NCBI RefSeq assembly: GCF_014851395.1
Contig: NW_024041262.1
Location: 14,653,252 to 14,717,251 of the forward strand
DNA length: 64,000 nt
From: Micropterus salmoides
Lineage: Eukaryota > Chordata > Actinopteri > Centrarchiformes > Centrarchidae
Reading direction: 5' to 3'
Part shown: positions 1 to 12,586 of the stretch, in pieces
Layout: each line of letters opens with the position of its first letter
Position numbering within the stretch: the first letter of the stretch is position 1
Translations under genes and position numbers: made by a program
Notes under the pieces: generated by a model
Databases searched by the model: none
Told to the model about the DNA's origin: nothing
What the model saw: only the letters and a program-made list of their open reading frames with translations

Positions 1-364
1 GTTTTTTTAGCCATGCTATCAACTAGTGCCTCCAGTGATGGCAGTAACAATCGAACCACTAATTTGGTCAAAAATGAAATACTTATCAGATGAATTGGCA
101 TGACATTTGGTACAGATGTTTCTGCTTTCCAGTGGATAAATCCTAATGACTTTGTGATCCTTTGAAATTTAGTAAAGATATTCAAGGTCCTCAAAGGATG
201 AATTGTAATAACGTTGGTTAGCTCTTGGTTAACTGTAGCAAATGTTAACAGGCTAATGAGCTAAACAAGGATGGTAACAGTGTTGAGAAATTAATTTGAA
301 ATGATGATCCTGGCAAACGATCCCACAGAGGTTAAATAGCTGAGATTCCCTACCAGTCATTTCA

Positions 365-487
365 GAACTGAAGAAGTCTCTTGAGAGACGAAACGTCTAC
401 TAGCATCTTCAGCCAAGTCCAGTTGCCCTTGACTTTAACCTTCTCTGGATAACTATGACCTGGATGACTGAGATCCTTCAAAGACAG
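365..487 (+). repeat. Dispersed fish repeat fragment
   Basis: The stretch with GAGACGAAACGTCT and GGATAACTATGACCTGGATG resembles, from memory, the 3' part of a repeat very common in percomorph fish genomes. No ORF remains. Its class (possibly a Penelope-like or other retroelement) is not determined from this fragment. Confidence 0.5.
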
Positions 488-3400
488 TGTTGAGAATTTA
501 CCTGTTTATAGGGATTTTTACATTAGCATTTTAAGGTTGGCATTGAGCTTAATGTGCTAAAGTACATCCTAACAGAATCATTAGCGTGGAAGTAAGTGGT
601 TTAAATAGAATTTGAATATGCAATGTATGCATGATGCATGATAAACCTTCTTACATCTTCTAACCAGACAGGGAAAGCACAATTTACATCAGTTACATTC
701 CCATAAAGCTCATTTCTCGCCATCATAATACAATCTCAAAAGGCAGTTAAAGTATATTTCGAGTAGATTGTATAAAATAGCACCCTTACAATGTCTTTGG
801 CTGCAGGTGCAGTATATAACAGTAGTGTGGAGCAGATTCCATCAACACCATCATTCCAGACAGTCATGCATTAAAAACAAAACCACTCTTTCATTTCTAC
901 CAAAAGCTTTGAAGTCAATAAGACAATCCAGCTCCTTAAGTCACCAAATATTATCCATTAAAAAAAGCTAGCATACATACACACATTTTTCAATAGCTAT
1001 GATTTTAAAATACCCCCCCCCCCCCCTCAAAGATTAGATGTGCTGGCTTTATTTTCTCATGAGTACACAATATCTTTTGACAAATGTCTTGCAGGACGAC
1101 TGTGCAGAGCATAATTCCCTTTCAATATAGCTACACAATATCTTGATTGTAAAATACTGCACTGTATTGTTACACTGTCTGGAACTGAAATATATATGAT
1201 CTAATATTCATTAAACTTCACTTGTACTCTTACCCTTGTTTTCATTCAGAAAATTGATATGAAAACGCTTTGGAGTATGTCATTTAAAACATGGTCTTCA
1301 TTTAGTGCTCTGCCTATATTCTAATAGTGAGAAATGGAGACAAATGAACAGTGACAGAGGGACAATTACCATTGCTATGCCAAATGGCCAGATTAAAATC
1401 ATCACTTGTTATAATCGAGACATCACAAAAACGATGACTGCATGACAGAAATGCATTGATCATTTCCCTCATCTCTGTGTTAATAAGATCAACTCTATTG
1501 ACACTGGCTCAAGAGCCTGAGAGATCCTCACCACCCAGAATCTGTCCACTACGACAGCAGCAATTTGTCTTTGGATTCACACCACAGTCGTAGTGAGAAA
1601 TCGAGAATGGCAAAGCTCAGAGATGATGTGTGCACCGTCCCTGGAGGTGTGGGAGGATAAATGATTGTGTGTACTCTTAAATTAAGATGTGCGGGACTAC
1701 TTCAAAATGGAAATGAGGTACATTTGATATGTTTTGTAGGGCCACTCCCCATCTGCAGGCCAAGCAAAGACCACATCGTACAGACACAGCAATCAAAGAG
1801 GAGCAGAAAGATTTTATTTTTTTAAAATCTCTATTTTAACACCCTATCCTCCTCATAAACCTCATGAGGATGTTGTTAAGGTGTTTGAGGTGGAGGTGAG
1901 AGCAAATCTAATCAGAGGTGCACTGTATTTCTAGCTGTGGTAGATGGAAATGAATGCTGTTAGACAAGGCTACAGCTGATGTAAAATGGCAGGGCTGAGT
2001 GGTGACAAGTTATATAAAATGTCAGCTAGCGTCACAGCTTTGTCTTTTCCTAACATGAGAGAATTTACCAAGTTTTTACTGTGCTCGAGTGGTCTCAGTT
2101 GTTATTGTTGCATAAATGTGTGAATGTTTTCCTAATATTTGTAAGACAGTACATCTTGCATTATAGACAGGATAAAATATAAACATAGGAGCTGTGATGT
2201 AATCCCTTCAATGCAAGTTTTTCCAGTTCATGTTTGTACATGAATATGGGCACTTCATGGCTGCTCCTCAACATTCACCCGCTGTTGCATATTATTTAAA
2301 CATCAGAGGCAATTCACATCTTGCAGTTTTGAATATTATGCATTCTTTATAACTGATTTATAGTACATTTCAGTACATTAATAAAGTATGAGTGCTAGGA
2401 ACACTTTATGCAGGTATATATCTACAATAGAGCCTGGGGAACAAGCTGGCAACTTTTGGGGCAGATATTAGCAATGACTCAGCTGTGTCTCAGTGAGCAA
2501 ATATCAAACATGGTTAACATGTTCTGGTTCTGTTTTTTATTTATCATATCATACAGTAACATTTACTGTACGTTTTCTGTTTTCTGTGGCTCAGCAGGAA
2601 TTTTCTGTTATGTTCCTACAGCATTTGTTTGCGTATTATATTATATGGACTATTTAAATTACATAGTCACATATCCTGCTAGTTTTTATTAGTTTGTTTT
2701 GCCAATCATGTCCGCAGGTGGATTATTAATACATCCACCATCAGGATTACCACACCCCATGAAACAGTGCTGTCAATCACGTCCAGGAGACTACCACAGC
2801 AAAAACCCAATGACGGGACGTTATCGGGCCTATAGCACCTACACTAACCTTTGTGTTTTAAAGTTTATTGCTGCTCATGAGGAGGTTTTTCTCTTACTTC
2901 ATGTCATCAGCTCTGCATGCCATTTGAATTTAGACAGGTTTAATTTAAAAAGGTTTTGGCTAACCTCATGGATACAAACACATTTACATGTCCAGTCTTT
3001 TTTGTAAGGCCATACGGCTAATAAACAGTAAACAGTAAAGCCATTAGGAGACTTCGCCAGCTCCTCAAATGGGCTGATGTAATGTCTTGGCTATAGGCAA
3101 CCTTATAGCTGATGTTATGTGTTGTCAGTCTGGGTTGTGTTGTGTCTTGTGCTGTCTATTCCAAACCACCTTTTGTAATACATCACTGGCTAAAACGCTG
3201 AATGAGTCTGGCATGGCTAATATTTTATCACCCACGTCCCTCTGGAATATTAATCCCATCCGAATGGGGCAGCTCAGAGCATAGGAATACAATAGGATCT
3301 CAGTGACTGAAGACTCTCAGGAATGGGCCAGCGCATTCAAAAGTACAGACTGAAATAAAAAACCTATTTAAGATATTAACCATGCATAAAAAAGCATAGC

Positions 3401-6040
3401 TTTTTCACACAAGCATTGCATTGCATTTGTCACAGAGAGAGGAGAAACATTAGGAAGCAGTTCACTATTAATACCAGTGCAGATCAACAACAGTCATAGG
3501 ATTAGGAGAAGCATATATACAGCTAGCAACACATGAAGCATGCATGTGTTAAATTGCCTCACATTCAGATTTATGTGAATCCTCTTTCAATTCTTAACTG
3601 CTCTGCAATGATGAGGCTTGAATGGGCTCATAACCCCCATAAGCACCTGCTGCAATAGCTGGACTATTACCATTACCACACCACAACCCTAATGGTGGCC
3701 ACTCTACATCATTATGAAATTGCCCCCAAATGCACTAATGAATGCAGCTAATGTGGTCACAACTTCTTCATACAAAGTCTGTAGTCCACTGTCATTGTGG
3801 CGAGCCAATGAGGAGTTTAGTGGGCAGAGATAATTATGGTCCTGCTCATCATGTTTACTGCATTACCTAACCCTATCAACTGTGTTTGTTGCAAAACAGC
3901 CTAAAGCACCATGAGAGCCTTTTGTTTCTTAGGTAGCCCATCGCTCTTTGTCTCCCCATCTTGTTAGAGCCTCATCATTGTGTTCCCCAGATGGTTGGCC
4001 CAGGCGTATCGGGTGGCATCCCCTAACTGAAGAGCAATTTAACAGTTAACTCACTCCACGCAGGTCCAATTACAGGTGAATCTAATCCTGGATTAGACAA
4101 TATGCAACTAGTCTTTGTTTACAAGGCTCAGGCAAAAAGTGATGCCTGATGTGGAAAGATTCAATTTAAAGGCCCCAGACAGGGCTGCCCTGACTCACCG
4201 CTCTGATCGACATCATTCGTTTTGCATTTACTTTGAGAAATTGGAATATCATCGACTTGCTGGAAAGCGGCAGAAACAGAGAAATAGGTGCAGTGCATTC
4301 TTTCTACTTCACTGCCCCCCAGGCTCGGCAATGAGGACATGTAACTGATGCATTAGAGCAGCTTGATTTGACTTGTGAAATCGAGGTGGTCCAGTGCGCT
4401 GATCTGTTTTGACAATTTTGCATTTGCTGCACAAAATGTCACATTATGACAGCGACAAAAGATGCTTTTAGGTATTAACGGTTTTCATCACATCTGGACA
4501 AGTTTGCTTGTCCTGCTGTGTGCATCATTTTTACTCTATTCATTACAATGACACATACCCAAATAATGGTTTCCAGTAACAATAACATTGCTGGGAAATA
4601 TATTTAGCTAGGAAATCAATCATTTTAATAAGAAACACTGATATTTGTAAGTGTCAATACTATTTCTTGTTAATTATTTAGATTTATCCAGAGTTAGCAG
4701 TCTGGAGATACAAAATAAAGCTAATTTCATAAATCATGATAGTGAACAGTCAACAGTAGTTGTTTTAAATCTATAATATATTTAAATTTAATTGTGTATG
4801 GATTGTAAGTTGGTCTGTACTTTCAGAATTAGAGAATATTATAATCCAAAACATTCCCACTCCCCTGTTTCCAACCGTCAGTAAATTGTACTCTGTATTT
4901 TGTTAGGACATGTGACTGTTACTTCTGGTACTTCTTTAGTTGTTTTTTTGCTACACTATATTCTCCCCGGTGCCTCCTGTCATTCCTGTGCACTAACAAG
5001 TCTTGTCAACTTGTCAAATGGGTGAAAGGATAGGAAAGGAAACATCAACCTATGACAAACCACTCCAGTGCACTTGCAATCTGCATCACACACACAAACA
5101 TTCTTACTGTATATGCACATGCATGCTTACTCAGCATACAAGATCACACCAAGCATCCAAGATCACACTAAACACACATGCAGTATGTGCACACATGCAA
5201 AGACAGAACCGTCCACTGTATATGCCTAATAAAATAAATATAAGTGTAATAAAAAAGGTGTGGTGTATTAGTAGACCTATATATTTTGAATTTGTACATT
5301 AATAAAATGTGACAAAAATGTGAATAGCCAGTGTAAAGCACAAAAGTGACTTTCATAACTGATCCACCCAAAACCCCACAGTGATGGATGTCTGCCTCCC
5401 ATCCATTTATTTACCACTTAAAAAATTAAATCAAATGTAAACAGAAGACGAGCCGTGCATTTCTGCCTCTGGAGCAATAGTGTCTGGATCTGTGGTTGCA
5501 AACAATCAACTGCCCTCAAGTTCCTGCTCTACACCCGCTACTACTATTATTATTTTCATTACTATTGTTATCATTATTAGTAATATTATTCATTTTCATT
5601 GTTATCATTGATATATATGGTGGGAATAGTTGGGTCTCTGTAAATAATATTACAAAGAGCAAAGTCTACACCTGCTCTATACGAAAAGTGCAATGAGATA
5701 ACTTTGGTTATGAATTGTAACTAAATAAAACTGAATTCAATTCAATATCAACTGAATATCAAGCAAGGACATGTCTGTGTGCACACCCAACCTCATACAA
5801 AGAGCCTAGCCTTCTCTAATATTTGCAGCCTGTATGTTTTGGGAGGAATCCATTTTGGCAGCCTTAACCTCTCTCAATCTTGGACTAGAAGCCGGCCCAC
5901 TGTATCTCTCCACATGCAGGGCATTTGTATCATTTTAAATCACAATCTTGGCAGATTGTTGGGCGTGAAAACAGCTTCTCCTCCACCTCCATCATACCAC
6001 TCTGTACACTCCCCTTGTACACATGCACCCACCCCCCCCA
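488..6040. other. Intronic sequence, no gene seen
   Basis: AT-rich DNA with scattered short ORFs lacking codon bias or recognisable domains. A C14 run occupies 1013-1026. Nothing else could be supported. Confidence 0.6.
1013..1026 (+). repeat. Poly-C run (C14)
   Basis: Fourteen consecutive C residues in an AT-rich setting. Confidence 0.95.
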
Positions 6041-6041
6041 C

Positions 6042-6043
<2 letters not shown>

Positions 6044-6077
<34 letters not shown>
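6044..6077 (+). repeat. (CA)n microsatellite
   Basis: About 17 CA units, preceded by C-rich sequence. The short ORFs running through it are artefacts of the repeat. Confidence 0.95.
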
Positions 6078-6080
<3 letters not shown>

Positions 6081-7191
6081 CTAATGCAGCAGCAGCAGTG
6101 TCATCTGGTCCTTTCAGCATGACTTCACTCAAGGATATTTAGTTGAGGCCAGCAAAGGCCACAAGGGAAGGAATGGCTGCTGTCACGCACATCTAAAAAT
6201 CTTTGATCCCATCCATATGTGTTTAAACATTCATACGCAACCATTAGCTTGTTGTAAGTTGGCTTTTAAAGGGAAGCACAGAGGGGGAACCAGTCTGAGA
6301 GGGCAGGGAATTCTCTGCCTTGTGCTTTGAGCATGCCCTAGTTTATTTTCCAGAAACCATCAAATTAGATTAGATTCTGACAGTTTTGATGTTTGAAAAT
6401 TCCAGCCTGTCAAATATAAAGCACATGTTTACGTATGCATGTATGCTGCTCCATTCTCCTTCATCATGAGGGATTTTGGTCTATTGTGATTAGTATATAA
6501 CAAAAGTTTAATGTTTTCATGTATTCAGTTGGTTCCAGCATTCACACCCCTCCCTACTTCCTGATGGACTGTGCTGATCTGAGATCCTCTATGTCTTTTG
6601 CATCTGCATCTATATCTAATAAAACTAAAGTTGCAGTGAGTATCTATTTTTTTGTGATGTCACTAAGCTGCTGTCCTTTCCTGATTCATTTCTAATGATT
6701 CTAAAGCCACATTGAGATGTGTGACAGCTAATTAGAGTATTATTTCAATTGGTGATGCGATTCATGGTGTAGCCAGTGGACATAACATTAGCTTACATGT
6801 TCTGTGGCTATAATCTTTTAATTGTCAGGATGGGTTACTGCTGAGTTGTACAGCACGTCAAATCCTCTCAGACTTGTCCATTTATATTTTAGGCATACCT
6901 GGTGCTTTTATCCAAAGTGACGCGAGTGCAACACTGAAACAAGCTTAAATCCCTACATCACCAAAATTACAAGCAACTAATTAATATGGAATACTGTCTG
7001 AGTTTAGCCCACAGTGCCACCATGTTGGATAAAAAATGACAGAAGGAAGAGAAAAGGTGGCTGGAAAAATACATAAAAATCACAGAACGATTTTTAGTGT
7101 GGGCAGAGGCAAGTGTGATTCACAAGGGAAAAAGGGGACGGGGAACCACCATTTATCATGGCTGTCAATTAATGGTTGCTAACCTTTTAAA

Positions 7192-7292
7192 ACTGAATTC
7201 ACTTTCAATTAAATCAATTTAACACACAAACTAAAATGGCAACATATATAGCTAAAGAATTCCAATTCAATTGATATGAAAGTGAATTCAGT
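7192..7292. repeat. Short foldback with 15-bp perfect inverted repeats
   Basis: ACTGAATTCACTTTC at 7192-7206 is exactly complementary to GAAAGTGAATTCAGT at 7278-7292, with a 71-nt spacer. Sequence just inside the arms is also partly complementary (CAATT motifs). It resembles a very small foldback element, but no target-site duplication was seen. Confidence 0.6.
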
Positions 7293-7532
7293 CTAGCTTC
7301 TGGTGTGGTCTTGCAGTTTACTGTATTGAACTGTATCGGAGAGTTTCAATTTATCCCCGCTGAGAGTTATTACATACACAGGTATGTAAGCACACACATG
7401 TATAACAGCTCCAGTAAAGGATGCTTGTGGTGCTTGACGGTCACATTCAATAATGAATTCAGTGGAATGGTGACAATTATACACACAAACTCTCCGTGCA
7501 CACCTACACACACATACACATGCACATAAATG

Positions 7533-7566
<34 letters not shown>
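7533..7566 (+). repeat. (CA)n microsatellite
   Basis: About 16 CA units with one CG interruption near the end, in a wider CA-rich region from about 7490 to 7580. Confidence 0.9.
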
Positions 7567-8804
7567 AATGTGTGTGTCCCTTGACTCCCTTCACTCCAGT
7601 GCAATGATGATTGGGTCTCTCCACTGGACTGACTCCACTCCTGCTCTGCCATTCCACTCAGCACAGTGAGAAATCACCTAGTCAGTCTAGGACTATTACA
7701 GAGTAATTGGCCTTTTAAAGAGGGGCTCCACCATGTGAAACAGTGTAACTGAGAATGATACTCTCGTTGCTCCATTCCCCATTTTGTCCTCCATCCCTCT
7801 ACCCTTACTTTTCTCTCCGTTTCTGGCTTCACCTCTTGCTCTTCCCCTCTTTCCTGGCCAGCTGCTCTCAGTGTGTCTCTGCCCCTCAACATCGTGTTCC
7901 TGTTGCAGCCTGTCTTCTGCTGACTCTGGCTGACCTCTAAAAGCTCAGTGCTGTAGCTGCCTGTGTTACCACTTTCAGCACCGGACAGCTCCTTGACTGG
8001 ACAAGACTAAGTTTATTTCCAAGAGGAGAGCAAGATAAGGCTGTGGAGCGGTACTTCTGTTCTGTTTGTAACGCTGTGTCAGATAGAGCAGCTATGGCAG
8101 TAGTATTAAAGAGGAAATTGTCCACACCAAAAGACTAAACCAAACTACACAAGATGAATATAAATAGCTGAATTAAGTATACATTTAAGTAGTAGCATTA
8201 GAGGAATGGTGGCAAAACTTAAAAGCTATTAACACAATAATAACATCTGGCAAAAGGTGACATTGAAAAGCACGTCCTACGAGAACCCTGGCAACTCCTT
8301 TTTAATTATAAATTATGGTGGTTCAGACACCACCACTTTCTTAAAATGTATTAATTTCTGCCTGTGCTGTCCAAGATTAATCTTTGTCATTTTCCAATGT
8401 TTGATACCAATTTCCATATTTGATTGCTTTTCATAAGTGATGTGAGGAGACTTTGCTCCCAAGAAAAACGACAGCATTAGTCATTTCAGCAAGTGCTCCA
8501 AAAACACCATATGTTTCATAAAACTGATTCATTTTTCAACAGTGATTTGTAACAATTTTGAAGTCACGAAAAAAATTATATCAACCTTTGAACAGGCGTG
8601 TCAGTTCAAAATCGCTTTATGTTTTGTAGAAAATGGCTGTTACAAATGATAGATTCAGTTGATTAATTCATTTAAGACTGTAATATCGCACTCATTTTTT
8701 AACATTTGTTCAAACAGTTCTTCTGTCTTTGTTACTATTCTATTATTTGTTTTGACCATTTCCCATTTATATAACTTTTAATTCATCTTCGATGAACTAT
8801 TGAT
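7567..8804. other. Intronic sequence, no gene seen
   Basis: A pyrimidine-rich stretch occurs at about 7760-7860. Nothing with coding character was found. Confidence 0.55.
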
Positions 8805-9066
8805 TAGGGCACCAATTAACATTTGTTTAATTATTTCTTTTTCTAGTCACTAAGCACTATAAAATGCATAAACAAATAATAAAAAATACATAATATTGGT
8901 TAATTTTATTCAACCAATAGTCTAAAACCCGAAGATACTGGATTTAAGTTTATATAAAATGGTGAAAAGCAGTAAATCCTCACATTTGAGAAGGTGGAAC
9001 CAGATAATTAAAAATGAACTGATTCAGTAAAGAGTTTGTGATTAATTTTGTGACAACTGACTAATC
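8805..9066 (+). mobile_element. AT-rich MITE copy (hAT-like, TAGGGCTGCAACTAA-type), decayed
   Basis: It begins with TAGGGCACCAATTAAC, a degenerate form of the TAGGGCTGCAACTAA terminus of a fish MITE family. The internal signature AAATCCTCACATTTGAGAAG followed by GTGGAACCAG lies at about 8973-9003. The end is AT-rich with CAACTGACTAATC. Related copies lie at 11.96, 23.37 and 60.8 kb. The hAT assignment is from memory and not proven here. Confidence 0.6.
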
Positions 9067-11959
9067 CTTTATTGTGTTGAATCATTGATGTTATAGTGGG
9101 ACTATTTCTTCAGTGACACACACCTTAATCAGTTTGACACCTCTTTACCTTTTCTTTTCAACTTTTCTTGCAATAAAGAAAACAATTTAATCGTAGTGTT
9201 CTGAGTCCTTTGAAAGTTGACATTTTTACATAGGAGATTGTATGGGTATCTGTCTGGATAGATGCAAACTATAAAGCTACAAAGTACAGTAATTGTAGAA
9301 AACATTGGCAATTAACATTAAAGCTGTACACAATGTGTACTACTACACAATGAATACTATGAAGACAAAGTAACAGCTAGCTGAGCATCTATACAGCATC
9401 TAGTATCTGCTTACAAATCTGAGCCCACTTTACAGACACACTAAATCTGGAATCCAATGAAATCACTGGCAATTCAGATCGCACCTTGCACTCAGGTTCT
9501 AGTCTCTCCCAGTATCTTCATTACCTCAATTGTTGTGGCCAACATTTTATTATAGAAAATATCAGCATAAGAGTTCTGCTTTGGCAACACAGATTAGTGT
9601 GTGTGCGTGTTTGTGTATGCGCACATGGGTCTTCAGGCATGTGTGTTCTAGAGAAGGGAGGGATCAGGGAGGGAGCTGTAAAAAAAAGTGATATGGAATG
9701 AAGGAGAGGGAGAGACAGAAGAAATAGGGGGAAACAATGGGGAGGGCGTGTGTCAAACACATCAGCGCATTAGCACTATGTTTGGTTTGGAGAGAGGCAG
9801 AAAGCCTCTGGGGAGATGAATTGCAGAGGTGTGTGTGAGTGTATGTGTGTGTATGTGTGAGAGAGAGAGAGAACCAGAGAGAGATGGAGAGATTGAGGGA
9901 AAAGGAGAGAGGAAACCTGCATTTTTGTGTGTAATGAGAGCGCCTAGGTGTGCACATGTGTGCTTTTGTGAGTGTGACATGTGCAGCACTGGTAGCGGGG
10001 AGGAAGAGAAGGAGGAAGAGAACTTCATTCTCCGACTCACACCCTCAGGCCACAAGAGCTGAAATAGATGAAGAATGACATCTTAAACAGTATGCATCAC
10101 CTGAGAAGGCAAAGAAGAAAAAAAACAAACAAACACAGAATGAACCTGTCAGCACATGCTCCTGATGAAAAACATTAAAGTACTAGGAGTGGTGCCTTTG
10201 TCCCTGCAAGATCTCCCTTTGGGTCAAAAGGGGATGGCACCTAGGATCTGACCCAAGATACACTGCAGGGAATACATGTCCCTACATGACCAGGGGCTAC
10301 ACCCCCCCCCCCTTCAAGCACTCACTGGAGAATAGCATATCTGGGCTGCTCTGCTCTGCTCCATGTTGTCACGGTGACCCTGACATTCACGTGTAGTAAG
10401 GTAATGGATGGCTGTTAAATGGAATACAGTGAAGTTAAATGGAGTTCCAAACAGAATGATTTGGATTTCCAGTGTGTCAGTAAGCAGTTCGCTTCTGCAA
10501 TTAATATTTGCAATTCGCTATTTTCTGACATTTCATATCACAGATTAATAATCGTTAGTCGCAGGCCTTTTTCCCTAACCCTTCCATACTGCAGATTCTA
10601 CGTCCAGATATTGTAGAAAGAAAGAATTTTACAAACTTTGGTAATGGATTTTAAAAAACATTATTATGTGCATCCGGGGTTCGTGCCCACACTGATTCCT
10701 CTGAAAGAGAAGGCCTCTAATGTATTTGCTTTAGGTCAAAAAATAATGAAGCCTGAAGCCTTACTTGGAAAATATCCAGTTCTTTTAATACATCCCGGCA
10801 TCAATCTATCCTTTCTGTATCTGTTTTGACAAAACTATAATGCAGAAAAAGGTACATATTAGAAAAAGCTGACGTTTCTATGAACATTGCTGTCATTTAG
10901 GCAAAAACATGCTATAGATTTTCCCATCATCCTCTAAGAGCTTGGTGCATAATCCATGAGTTCCCTTGGAAATGCCTTTGACATACCCAGTTCATCAATC
11001 CTACATTCATGAAGCTCCTTTATGTGGCCTGATCACACATAGGAGGAGAGGGTTTGTCTCGTCTAATCTTCTTAGACTGGATTTTCTTGATGGCAGACAC
11101 GCTGGAAACCTATGGATGCTGTAATACGTGTTATATATGTTGAATCTTTATTCTTAAGCCAGGATAGATGCCCCGGATCCAAGATAGACGCTTGAAGACC
11201 TGCCTGACCTTTATAGCTTCACTGGTTGTGGTTCCTCTTAAATAGGTTTTCTTGGCAGAATAACAATATTTCTCATTCAAGGTGATATATAGATATCTAC
11301 CAAAAATAGACAGCAAGGGTTAGTTGCAAGGTCAAGGCAGGCAGACAGACATGCAGGGCCCCCACTCACAAAAACACAAAAACACACATTCCACTATTCA
11401 TTTAGATTTGTCTCTTGCTGATCTACCACTTCCTGTCGCAATGAGTAGACAGAAAAGCTTTGGATGGGGAAATCTACCCCTCAGCAAAACACATTCATGC
11501 TTCTAGCCAGAGAGGAAGAAATAAGAACGGTGCAGGAGAGAGCAAGGGAAACTTCAGGCCCACTCTGAGCCAGAGAGAGAGAGGGGGAGAAGAAAGAGCA
11601 AGGGAGCAGTAATACGTTTTCATCTGAAATATTAAAGCCTCTGCATTAATCTGTCTTCTCTCTCCCTGGGGTGCTGGTGAAGGCTCTCTCTGTCCTAGAC
11701 TTCTCTGTAAAAGGACAGCGGCTGGCTACCTCACCTCCTCCTCCTTTACAGGCCGGCACCGGCTCTCCACCTCTCCTCTCATAATGGCCATTTAAGTGTT
11801 TGTGTGGGAGTGGGCTGTGTTCTGAGGTTTCCTGAAATGGCCGCTATGGGCTGCAGGCACTCTGTGGCCCTAACTGAAAACAAGGATATGGCTTAATTTT
11901 TCCGTATTTTTCAAAAATTTACCACATATTTAAAACTAAGAGTTAAGAAATGAGAAGTC
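9067..11959. other. Intronic sequence, no gene seen
   Basis: Contains GT/GA-rich DNA (9595-10020), a C-run near 10304 and otherwise unremarkable sequence. ORFs here are short and show no recognisable domain. Confidence 0.55.
9858..9872 (+). repeat. (GA)n short tract
   Basis: A GA run inside a purine-rich region (9650-10020) that produces long spurious ORFs on both strands. Confidence 0.8.
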
Positions 11960-12363
11960 AGCCGATCAGTGAGTTAGACAGAAAATTAACAAACAATGAT
12001 TTTGATGATGATTACTTTCTAGCCATTTATCAAGCAAACATTTGCTGGTTCCACCCTCTAATATATATGAGGATTTGCTGATTTGATCTGTGTTATGTTA
12101 TTCAGAACTTAAACAATTAGTTGATTACCTGAAAATAAGTCAACAACTATTTTGATAATTGTTTATATAATAATTGTCATTTAAAAGCAATAATAGTAAA
12201 AGTCAGTTTACTGAAATTCCAATGAACTTTTGACAGGACATTTGAAAAGCTGTGATGGGCATATTCATTATTTTTTTGACATTTCATGAATATTTCATGA
12301 TTAATCAATTAATCACCAGATTAATCAATAGTGAAATGAAAAGAAACATTAGTTGCAGCTCTA
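11960..12363 (-). mobile_element. AT-rich MITE copy, reverse orientation
   Basis: The internal signature appears as GCTGGTTCCACC and ATATGAGGATTTGCTG (about 12045-12080), the reverse of the copies at 8.8 and 23.4 kb. The right terminus TTAGTTGCAGCTCTA is at 12349-12363. Repeated ATTAATCAATTAATC motifs are typical of the family. The left end is not sharply defined. Confidence 0.6.
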
Positions 12364-12417
12364 AGATTACTGCAGATTGAATATAATTTGCATTTTGGAC
12401 ATCATTTTTGAAAATTA

Positions 12418-12467
12418 CCCGCGACCCTGTACACAGGATAAGCAGTTGACGATGGATGGATGGATGG
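12418..12467 (+). mobile_element. Ultra-short LINE 3' tail with 14-bp TSD
   Basis: GCGACCCTGT...GGATAAGCAGTTGACG followed by ATGG repeats resembles the 3' end of a fish LINE (L2/CR1-like). It is flanked by identical 14-bp copies of ATTTTTGAAAATTA at 12404-12417 and 12468-12481. This marks a severely 5'-truncated retrotransposition of only about 50 bp. The family name is from memory; the duplication is directly visible. Confidence 0.75.
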
Positions 12468-12481
12468 ATTTTTGAAAATTA

Positions 12482-12586
12482 AATGGCCAGCTTCACTAAA
12501 TGTTGGCAGTTATACTACACAATGAATTAACCATTCAAAAAAATGTTAACTGATAACAAAACTAATTGTTAGTTTCAGCTCTAGCT
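12482..12586. mobile_element. MITE terminal fragment
   Basis: Ends in TTAGTTTCAGCTCTA at about 12571-12585, a second copy of the MITE terminus seen at 12349-12363. It may be part of a neighbouring or duplicated copy split by the LINE tail. Confidence 0.4.

Noticed and set aside
7293..7664. 123-codon minus-strand ORF rich in Cys-Val
   Set aside because: It runs through a CA/TG microsatellite, which is open in several frames.
9664..10055. Overlapping minus-strand ORFs with His-Thr and Ser-Leu repeats
   Set aside because: Product of GT/GA-rich low-complexity DNA.
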